In this document: piece by piece, positions 1 through 4,728 of the stretch
How the letters are laid out: every line of letters starts with the position of its first letter
Numbering within the stretch: position 1 is the first letter of the stretch
Source of the DNA: Spirochaetaceae bacterium
GTDB taxonomy: Bacteria; Spirochaetota; Spirochaetia; Treponematales; Breznakiellaceae
Length of the DNA: 7,277 bases
Reading direction: 5' to 3'
Assembly: GCA_031279895.1 (NCBI GenBank)
Contig: JAITHR010000045.1
Span: 1 to 7,277 of the forward strand
Notes under the pieces: generated by a model
The model's input: only the letters and a program-made list of their open reading frames with translations
The model's database searches: none
Told to the model about the DNA's origin: nothing
Made by a program: the position numbers and the translations under genes

Positions 1-10
1 TGAACAGGAA

Positions 11-120
11 ACATAAGCCTCCGGCTTTTCCGGCATGGCCGCCTGTTGTTTGGAAGTGGTGCAACACCGTGTCCATTTACTTTACTGCTTGCTATTGAGG
101 CGCGGCTACGCTTCGCGCAG
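11..120. repeat. Dispersed repeat, left copy (family A)
   Basis: This stretch resembles the right end of the window in the same orientation. Bases 37-74 match 7098-7135 at 31 of 38 positions. The next shared block, the 15 bases 98-112, is identical to 7159-7173. The distance between the two blocks is 61 bp in both copies, so they are collinear copies of one element of at least about 100 bp. The element contains small hairpins, for example AGCC-TCC-GGCT near 15-25. I see no gene in it. An open frame over 46-240 begins without a convincing ribosome binding site and ends in simple repeats, so I do not call it a gene. Confidence 0.75.
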
Positions 121-203
121 CCTCCGACGCTTTGGAAGCCGTGCGTTGTTGCGCGTAGTAATCTGACGGTCATTGTTCGGGGCGCGGTGCATGACGCTTA
201 TGA

Positions 204-237
204 AACAGCCGGAGGCTGCGGAGGCTGCGGAGGCTGT
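204..237. repeat. 9-bp triplicate after a GC hairpin
   Basis: Three tandem copies of GGAGGCTGY occupy 211-237. They directly follow ACAGCC, so the first copy forms the hairpin CAGCC-GGA-GGCTG. The same hairpin recurs in the repeats near 799, 928 and 1139, and in reverse orientation at 7076-7088. Bases 238-325 hold no hairpin repeat and no gene that I can support. Confidence 0.7.
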
Positions 238-286
238 TGAACAATAAGACTAACGTACATAAGGCATGATACTATAAGGAAATACA

Positions 287-658
287 TTACTCATTTTTAT
301 CCGTTTCGGTCTTTACACCGTCATAAAAGGTATACCTTTTGTCCTGAAAGGTATACCTTTTGTCCTGAAAGGTATACCTTTTGTCCTGAAAGGTATACCT
401 TTTGTCCTGAAAGGTATACCTTTTGTCGTAAAAGGTGTACCTTTTGTCCTGAAAGGTATACCTTTTGTCCTGAAAGGTATACCTTTTGTCGTAAAAGGTA
501 TACCTTTTGTCGTAAAAGGTATACCTTTTGTCGTAAAAGGTATACCGGATGTCCCAAAAGGTATACCGGATGTCCCAAAAGGTATACCGGATGCCGTAAA
601 AGGTATACCGGATGCCGCCGGCGGCGGAGGCACAAAAGCGTCCTGTTTCGCGGCTCAC
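287..658 (-). CDS. Doubtful heptapeptide-repeat ORF over the 21-bp array
   Basis: A 123-codon frame with a GTG start crosses the array and would encode repeats of RYTFQDK or RYTFYDK, with RYTFWDI near its N-terminus. Because 21 bp is seven codons and the unit has no stop in any minus-strand frame, all three minus frames are open here. They would give RYTF-, KGIPF- and KVYL-type repeats. Openness is therefore weak evidence for translation. No ribosome binding site precedes the GTG, and the first and last residues lie outside the array. I recognise no family. It could be a real low-complexity repeat protein, but I think a non-coding array is more likely. Confidence 0.2.
   Translation of the reverse strand: MSRETGRFCASAAGGIRYTFYGIRYTFWDIRYTFWDIRYTFYDKRYTFYDKRYTFYDKRYTFQDKRYTFQDKRYTFYDKRYTFQDKRYTFQDKRYTFQDKRYTFQDKRYTFYDGVKTETDKNE
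326..611. repeat. Array of fourteen 21-bp units with palindromic GGTATACC cores
   Basis: Cores begin at 329, 350, 371, 392, 413, 434, 455, 476, 497, 518, 539, 560, 581 and 602, exactly 21 bp apart. In most of units 1-10 the core sits in the perfect 14-bp palindrome AAAGGTATACCTTT, followed by a 7-nt linker TGTCCTG or TGTCGTA. Units 11-14 keep the left arm and core, but the right arm changes to GGATGTC or GGATGCC and so loses the outer symmetry. The sixth core is GGTGTACC, the only core substitution. The last unit runs straight into the GC-rich dispersed repeat. The layout suits an array of dimer-binding sites on one DNA face, or a hairpin-rich transcript, but the sequence does not decide. There are no unique spacers, so it is not CRISPR. 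Confidence 0.95.
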
Positions 659-717
659 CGCAAGCGGAGACCGCTTAGGCGCGGTATCAAGACGCTTTTA
701 AAACAGCCGCCGTCTCC
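612..717. repeat. GC-rich repeat junction next to the array
   Basis: The array's last unit grades into CCGCCGGCGGCGGAGGCAC and AAAAGCGTCC, a sequence that reappears almost unchanged at 7029-7058, around the dat stop codon. AAGCGG-AGA-CCGCTT (662-676) is a perfect short hairpin. It looks like a deleted form of the longer AAGCGG/CCGCTT hairpins that follow. The anchor GCTTTTAAAACAGCC begins at 694, the first of five occurrences. No gene is visible. Confidence 0.7.
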
Positions 718-1160
718 GACGGTTCCATAAGCGTCCAGTGCCGCGCTTGTAAGCGGTCAAAGATTAGTTTGAGCCGCTTCGCAAGACGCTTTTAAAACAG
801 CCGGAGGCTGGCCGCCGCCTCCGACGCCGTCTCCGACGCCGTCTCCGACGGTTTCATAAGCTTCACGCGCCGCGCCTCTAAGCGGTCAAAGATTAGTTTG
901 AGCCGCTTCGCGGGAAGCTTTTAAAACAGCCGGAGGCTGCCGGCGGTTTCATAAGCTTCACGTGCCGCGCCTCTAAGCGGTCAAAGATTAGTTTGAGCCG
1001 CTTCGCGGGAAGCTTTTAAAACAGCCGGAGGTTGGCCGCCGCCTCCGGCGCCGTCTCCGACGGTTCCATAAGCTTCACGCGCCGCGCCTGTAAGCGGTCA
1101 AAGATTACTTACAGCCGCTTCGCGGGAAGCTTTTAAAACAGCCGGAGGCTGGCCGGAGGC
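718..1160. repeat. Four tandem copies of a 95-129 bp hairpin repeat (family B)
   Basis: Each unit reads, in order: CGACGGTTYCATAAGC; a GC block ending in YCTAAGCGG or TGTAAGCGG; TCAAAGATTAG; TTTGAGCCGCTT; a GCGGGAAGC-like stretch; TTTTAAAACAGCC; and the GGAGGCTGG hairpin. The inner hairpin starts at 751, 880, 975 and 1092. Its arms are AAGCGG-TCAAA and TTTGA-(G)-CCGCTT around the loop GATTAG, an 11-bp stem with one bulged G. The GCTTTTAAAACAGCC anchors begin at 788, 917, 1012 and 1129. Unit lengths differ because the GC linker is lost or expanded, for example a 12-bp tandem CGACGCCGTCTC at 822-845. The last unit overlaps the 3' end of lepB. The beginning of a further copy lies at 7180-7223. 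Confidence 0.9.
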
Positions 1161-1619
1161 GGCCAATACTTTTCCTATTATGTTATGTATCGGAACAGGG
1201 CCGTAGGAACGGGAATCGTAGGAGCTGCGCCGGTTGTCCCCCAGGGCGATAAAAGCGCCCCGGTCGGTTATTTCGGCGCACCGTTTCACCGCGATCTCTC
1301 CGTGGGGGGTATAAAAGACGACCACGTCTCCGGCTCTGGGCAAAGACCAGCGGAGGAGATACCCCTTTGACCAGGGAAGGCGTAATCCGTAGGCGGTTTT
1401 GCCCACCACGAGCGCGGTGCCGGGCCGGATGACCGGGAACATGGAGAGTCCTTCGACGATCATAATGTCAAACAGGAGCGCTTTTACCAGGAGGGCGCAG
1501 AAAAAGGCGCCCAGCACCGCCCGTGCCGGCCTTAAAGTCCCGCGTTTTTTGTTGTTTTCCCTGTTTTCCCTGTTTTCTCCCGCTTCCGCGGTTTCCGTAC
1601 TTTCAATAATGCGATCCAT
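1098..1619 (-). CDS. lepB: Signal peptidase I
   Basis: The product is a membrane-bound serine/lysine protease that removes signal peptides from exported proteins. With the start at 1619 it has 173 residues. A polar N-terminus (about 1-30) with ENRENREN is followed by one membrane span (about 33-53). The catalytic serine is in GLSMFP (Ser59) and the general-base lysine in AVKRC (Lys112). The family box GDNRRSSYDSRSYGPVP covers about 127-143. It is short for the family and has a single N-terminal anchor. The last 21 residues after GKVL are encoded by the adjacent hairpin repeat, which also supplies the stop. An upstream in-frame ATG at 1640 would add seven residues. It follows AGGAG by only one base, and a good promoter has its -10 inside that extension, so I prefer 1619. 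It is divergent from the M23 gene. Family assignment is secure; the start is less so. Confidence 0.93.
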   Translation of the reverse strand: MDRIIESTETAEAGENRENRENNKKRGTLRPARAVLGAFFCALLVKALLFDIMIVEGLSMFPVIRPGTALVVGKTAYGLRLPWSKGYLLRWSLPRAGDVVVFYTPHGEIAVKRCAEITDRGAFIALGDNRRSSYDSRSYGPVPIHNIIGKVLAASGQPPAVLKASREAAVSNL

Positions 1620-1629
1620 AGTAAGAGTA

Positions 1630-1658
1630 AGTATAATCATTCTCCTGGTTTATGTCGA
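1630..1658 (-). promoter_or_regulatory. Candidate sigma-70 promoter of lepB
   Basis: Read on the minus strand, TCGACA (1653-1658) is followed by a 17-bp spacer and TATACT (1630-1635). Each hexamer is one base from consensus. Transcription would start near 1622-1623, leaving about 2-4 nt before the ATG at 1619. The -10 overlaps a plus-strand TATAAT. Confidence 0.6.
1632..1637 (+). promoter_or_regulatory. Possible -10 box for the M23 peptidase gene
   Basis: A perfect TATAAT lies 31 bp before the ATG at 1669, which would give a leader of about 25 nt. No good -35 hexamer stands 16-18 bp upstream, so this rests on the -10 alone. It overlaps the opposing lepB -10 by four bases, so the two promoters would compete for polymerase. 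Confidence 0.35.
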
Positions 1659-1668
1659 TAAAGTAGGC

Positions 1669-2913
1669 ATGATGAATGAACTAATCATGCGACAACAGGT
1701 TAATCGCCGCAAATCCGCGCCGCCTATGGTTCAGGACAAGCCGCGGAACGCGGAGATTTCCGGGCAGGACGTACTCCGGGGCACCCTGATGTCCCGGATT
1801 AAGCAAAGCCCCGCGTCGGTTCAGCGGTTCGATAAAAAAAAAGAGCCGTCTTTTATCCCCATTATTTCCCAATCAAATACTTATATGCCAACTGTTGTTC
1901 TGCCTTCGGGCGCCGCGTCTAAAAAAGGATCCGTTCCTTCCAGATCGTTGGGTATTACCCGCCTTACGATTATCGTTTTGGGGGGCATTACCGTTTTCGC
2001 CCTTGTCTCCCTCAACTGGCCCCGTGATTTTTTACACGCCCTCAAAACGAGCCTGCTTCCCAGCGGGGTGTATACCCTGGAGCCGGGGTCCGACACGGGG
2101 CTTCAGGATAACCTTGCGGCCTACGCCGGACTGTCCGATGCGGCGCGGGAGGACTCCGGCGAGGCCATACCCCTTAATATCATCGAAACCTTCGTGTGGG
2201 AAACCTACACCGTAAAAAGCGGGGATTCCCTATCGAGAATCGCCGCCAATCACGCGATTTCCATAGACGCCGTCATCGCGTCCAACAACATTTCAAGCGC
2301 CCGCCTCCTCAAGAAGGGGGACGTGCTGCGGATACCCAACATGGACGGTATCCCCTATACGGTCAAAAAAGGAGACAGCCTCGATAAGATTTCCCGAACA
2401 ATGGGCGTTCCTTTGGAAGCCATCCTTGACGCCAACGATATACAGAGCGCGAATATCCACCCGAAAACCCTGCTCTTTATTCCGGGCGCCAAGATGCGGA
2501 GCGAAGACATCAAGCTGGTTTTGGGGGAGCTTTTTATCTATCCTATCCGCGGGCGCCTTACCTCTCCCTTCGGCTGGCGCAAAGACCCCATAACCGGAGC
2601 GCGGCGCTTCCACGCGGCGCTGGATCTGGCCGCCAGCACCGGTACGCCGATAAAGGCGGCTATGGAGGGGCGGATTTCGACAGTGGGGCTTAATTCGGTG
2701 TACGGAAAATACATCATTATTACCCATAGCGGCGGATACCAAACCATGTACGCCCACTTAAACGCGACCTCGGTAACGCAGGGAACCCACGTGTCCCAGG
2801 GAACGAAGATCGGAGAGGTCGGCAGTACCGGTTACAGTACGGGCCCGCACCTCCATTTCGCGCTCTACAAGAACGGAAGGGCGGTCAATCCTCTTGATTT
2901 CCTTAAGTCATAA
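1669..2913 (+). CDS. Membrane-anchored LysM/M23 metallopeptidase
   Basis: A probable peptidoglycan endopeptidase of the LytM type acting outside the inner membrane. In the 414-residue product, residues 1-96 are a basic, polar, probably cytoplasmic segment. Residues 97-115 form one membrane span. Two LysM domains follow at about 180-224 (YTVKSGDSLSRIA) and 230-273 (YTVKKGDSLDKIS), then the M23 domain at about 291-414. The zinc ligands are present: HxxxD (His315, Asp319) and HLH (His394, His396), with the catalytic-type His363 in YAHL. The domain therefore looks active and is not a degenerate regulator of the EnvC/NlpD kind. The start follows AAGTAGG; ATG 1672 and 1687 are alternatives. The frame stays open upstream to 1399, but that part lies antisense to lepB. 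Residues 56-58 are encoded by a run of nine A. I give no gene symbol because several M23 proteins share this plan. Confidence 0.9.
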   Translation: MMNELIMRQQVNRRKSAPPMVQDKPRNAEISGQDVLRGTLMSRIKQSPASVQRFDKKKEPSFIPIISQSNTYMPTVVLPSGAASKKGSVPSRSLGITRLTIIVLGGITVFALVSLNWPRDFLHALKTSLLPSGVYTLEPGSDTGLQDNLAAYAGLSDAAREDSGEAIPLNIIETFVWETYTVKSGDSLSRIAANHAISIDAVIASNNISSARLLKKGDVLRIPNMDGIPYTVKKGDSLDKISRTMGVPLEAILDANDIQSANIHPKTLLFIPGAKMRSEDIKLVLGELFIYPIRGRLTSPFGWRKDPITGARRFHAALDLAASTGTPIKAAMEGRISTVGLNSVYGKYIIITHSGGYQTMYAHLNATSVTQGTHVSQGTKIGEVGSTGYSTGPHLHFALYKNGRAVNPLDFLKS

Positions 2914-2940
2914 TATTACACTCTTAAAAAGATTTTATAC

Positions 2941-2960
2941 GAACCAGACGGTTCGGAGGA
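2941..2960 (+). promoter_or_regulatory. Small hairpin and strong ribosome binding site of the 46-residue gene
   Basis: GAACC-AGAC-GGTTC (2941-2954) is a perfect 5-bp stem that abuts GGAGGA (2955-2960), five bases before the ATG at 2965. This is the clearest Shine-Dalgarno sequence in the window and it decides the start. The hairpin could affect access to it, but nothing proves this. Confidence 0.6.
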
Positions 2961-2964
2961 AGTT

Positions 2965-3105
2965 ATGAGGAAATTGGTACTGATACTCATCGCCTTTATC
3001 GCGGTAGTAACCTTTATTAGAGCATTTGACAATGGAAAAACGGGCGGATCTCACGTTTCGGACTTTACGATAGGCGTTTCTGAAGAGGCTCCCGAAAAGC
3101 AGTAA
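2965..3105 (+). CDS. 46-residue single-span membrane or exported peptide
   Basis: A short gene 51 bp downstream of the M23 peptidase, with an excellent GGAGG site. The peptide begins MRKLVLILIAFIAVV, a positively charged start followed by a hydrophobic stretch to about residue 18. After FIRAF comes a polar, mildly acidic tail to EEAPEKQ. That fits a bitopic small protein with its tail outside. There is no lipobox cysteine and no convincing signal peptidase site, so it is probably retained in the membrane. I recognise no family. Its position suggests co-expression with the M23 gene. The start signal and the charge/hydrophobic layout make it likely to be real in spite of its length. Confidence 0.65.
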   Translation: MRKLVLILIAFIAVVTFIRAFDNGKTGGSHVSDFTIGVSEEAPEKQ

Positions 3106-3156
3106 TTCTTTTAAAGGTTTTCAAACGTTTTCATAAGGAAATCAATCAAAGAGCGC

Positions 3157-3186
3157 TTGCGGATTCTTTATGCGATAGAGTATATT
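3157..3186 (+). promoter_or_regulatory. Candidate promoter for the 76-residue gene
   Basis: TTGCGG (3157-3162) is followed by an 18-bp spacer and TATATT (3181-3186), then six bases and ATG at 3193. The predicted first transcribed base is the A of the start codon. The -35 matches consensus only in TTG, so this is a moderate candidate, but the geometry equals that of asnS and dat. Confidence 0.4.
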
Positions 3187-3192
3187 TATGCT

Positions 3193-3423
3193 ATGATTTT
3201 TGATAAAGAATCCGTCATACTTTCCGATAATGTATCGTTCGAATCTGTTCTCGACAAGACGTGTGAACGCTTGTGGGGGAAAAAGATCCAGTATTCCATC
3301 AGAAGAATCCGCGAGCTTGAAGCCACTTTGCAGGGACTGGAACAGGAATTAGATACGTTATTAGGCCAAGAATCTACTGCCGATCCTCCCTATCCAGAAA
3401 TGGACGGGGGGGGAACCGCGTAA
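3193..3423 (+). CDS. Small coiled-coil protein of unknown function
   Basis: A 76-residue soluble protein beginning MIFDKESVILSDNVSF. Residues about 24-60 (LWGKKIQYSIRRIRELEATL and onwards to LDTLL) are strongly helical with hydrophobic residues at heptad-like spacing, so a coiled coil is likely. The tail is Pro/Gly-rich (DPPYPEMDGGGTA). No membrane span or signal peptide is present. The frame is open upstream to a TTG at 3157, but that TTG is part of the putative -35 box, so I prefer the ATG. No Shine-Dalgarno sequence precedes either start. Codons for the C-terminal GGG use a run of eight G (3406-3413), where slippage would change the end of the protein. I do not recognise the family. It lies tail to tail with dacA, 27 bp apart. 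Confidence 0.65.
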   Translation: MIFDKESVILSDNVSFESVLDKTCERLWGKKIQYSIRRIRELEATLQGLEQELDTLLGQESTADPPYPEMDGGGTA

Positions 3424-3450
3424 ATTACAAGTATGGGAAGACGTGTTTAT

Positions 3451-4680
3451 TTAGTCTTTTAAAGAACGGAAAAACAGTCGTATCGCATCCCACAGGCGCT
3501 TCAGGAAGCCGCCCCGCTCAAGTTCTCCGGTAATGGTCAGGGGGAATCGTTCAAGTTCCCCCTGACTGTCGTACAGAACCAGCATACCCACTTCGCTATG
3601 CGCGGGAAGCGGGGCGATAATGGGGTCCGCAAGCTCCGTTTCCCAGCGGAGGTTATGCCCCCGCTCGGTAAACGTCGTAAACTCCAAAAGCGATTTTTCA
3701 ACACTAATCTCGGCGTCGTCGCGCTTTCCCTTCCAGACCCGCGCCGGCGTAAGGGGCGCCGGCTCCGGTCGCAGGGTTTTAAAGTGATCGAAGCCCCAGG
3801 AGAGCAAACTCCTTCCGTCTTCGTCCCGGGCGCGGATGCTGGGGGCGCCCAGAATGACCGCGATGAAACGGGTGCCCCGGCGTTCCGCGGTAATAGCGAT
3901 ATTATAGCCCGATTCGTCTATGTACCCTGTTTTTAGCCCGTCAACCCCTTCAAAGGTCCCCAGCAAATTATTGTTGTTAAGGCGCGAGGCGGATCGCATC
4001 CGGCCCCGATAGGCCGGGAGCCAGTTTTCTTCCTTGGGGTAGACAAACTCCTTAACCGAATGATAGTCGGCCAGGGCCTCTGGATGGATTTTCAGGTATT
4101 CCCGGCAAAAAAACGCGAACTCAAGCGCGGTGGTGGTGTTGAACTCCGAAATACCGGAGGGTTCCACAAAACGGGTCGCCGAAAGCCCGAACCAGCGGGC
4201 TTCCTGATTCATACGCTCCGCAAAAGCTTCGACCGTGGGGGCGAAATGGAGCGCCACCGCCACAGCCGCGTCGTTTCCCGACGGGATAGCCAGGCCGAGG
4301 AGCAGCTCCCGCAGCGTAACGGTCTGGCCGGAGGCAAGGTACATGAGGCTGGAGCGCGGGGGCTGGCTGACGGCCCAGGTCTGGCGCGGAAGATCTACCG
4401 TATCGTCAAGGGAAGCCCGGCCTTCGGCCACTTCGTTTAAGGCAATATGGATGGTCATAAGTTTCGCCAGAGACGCCGGCGGGATGGCGTGATCCCCGTT
4501 CTTGTTAAAAAGGAGCGCGCCTGTGGCCCCGTCTATGAGTACCGCTGCCTGGGCGTTCACCGCGGGTCGGGGAATATCCTTCTGCTCTTTCTCTTGGGCC
4601 GCGAGGCGAGAGGGAAAAAGAAAAAACGCCGCGAAAACCGTACCGATCGTAGCGATCGTAGCGCAAAAATATCGTTTCAT
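3451..4680 (-). CDS. dacA: D-alanyl-D-alanine carboxypeptidase (PBP5 type)
   Basis: A penicillin-binding protein that removes the terminal D-Ala from peptidoglycan stem pentapeptides, limiting cross-linking, on the outer face of the inner membrane. The product has 409 residues. A signal peptide (1-28) ends RLAAQ. The three active-site motifs are complete: SLAK (Ser70, Lys73), SGN (134-136) and KTG (250-252). Residues about 307-385 form the beta-rich PBP5 C-terminal domain, and 390-409 (GGFLKRLWDAIRLFFRSLKD) form an amphipathic helix that should anchor it to the membrane. Length and layout match PBP5/DacA of other bacteria. It lies 35 bp downstream of asnS on the same strand. No Shine-Dalgarno sequence precedes the ATG. 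TACTAT five bases upstream could be a -10 but lacks a -35, so read-through from asnS is at least as likely. The signal-peptide codons contain a short tandem (CGATCGTAG). The symbol is by family. Confidence 0.93.
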   Translation of the reverse strand: MKRYFCATIATIGTVFAAFFLFPSRLAAQEKEQKDIPRPAVNAQAAVLIDGATGALLFNKNGDHAIPPASLAKLMTIHIALNEVAEGRASLDDTVDLPRQTWAVSQPPRSSLMYLASGQTVTLRELLLGLAIPSGNDAAVAVALHFAPTVEAFAERMNQEARWFGLSATRFVEPSGISEFNTTTALEFAFFCREYLKIHPEALADYHSVKEFVYPKEENWLPAYRGRMRSASRLNNNNLLGTFEGVDGLKTGYIDESGYNIAITAERRGTRFIAVILGAPSIRARDEDGRSLLSWGFDHFKTLRPEPAPLTPARVWKGKRDDAEISVEKSLLEFTTFTERGHNLRWETELADPIIAPLPAHSEVGMLVLYDSQGELERFPLTITGELERGGFLKRLWDAIRLFFRSLKD

Positions 4681-4698
4681 GCTTGATAGTAGAGAGGG

Positions 4699-4728
4699 AA
4701 AAAGGGCGGGTCCCCCTAAAAGTCCGCC
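4699..4728 (-). terminator. Weak terminator or attenuator between asnS and dacA
   Basis: On the minus strand GGCGG and CCGCC (4724-4728 with 4705-4709) pair around a loop of 14 nt that includes the asnS stop codon, and CTTTTT follows directly. Five stem pairs with a large loop make a weak terminator, so partial read-through into dacA is expected. Confidence 0.35.

Noticed and set aside
46..240. 64-codon plus-strand frame in the left repeat.
   Set aside because: It is built mostly from repeat DNA, ends in a GGC-rich triplicate and has no ribosome site or recognisable content.
326..611. CRISPR array.
   Set aside because: The 21-bp units are contiguous, with only 7-nt near-constant linkers. 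There are no unique spacers and no cas genes.
326..611. A ladder of promoters, since each core holds TATACC and linkers hold TTGTCC.
   Set aside because: The spacing from TTGTCC to the next TATACC is 7 or 28 bp, neither suitable for sigma-70.
1399..1668. Upstream extension of the M23 gene by 90 codons.
   Set aside because: It lies opposite the conserved lepB sequence, including its membrane span and active-site serine. The product would have an implausible extra hydrophobic region.
2911..2940. Promoter with TTATAC before the 46-residue gene.
   Set aside because: No acceptable -35 at 16-18 bp; the only TTACAC is 13 bp away. Co-transcription with the M23 gene is simpler.
3438..3460. Terminator between the convergent 76-residue gene and dacA (AAGAC/GTCTT followed by TTTT).
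   Set aside because: Only five A/T-containing pairs with an 11-nt loop, and the T run is short; too weak to call.
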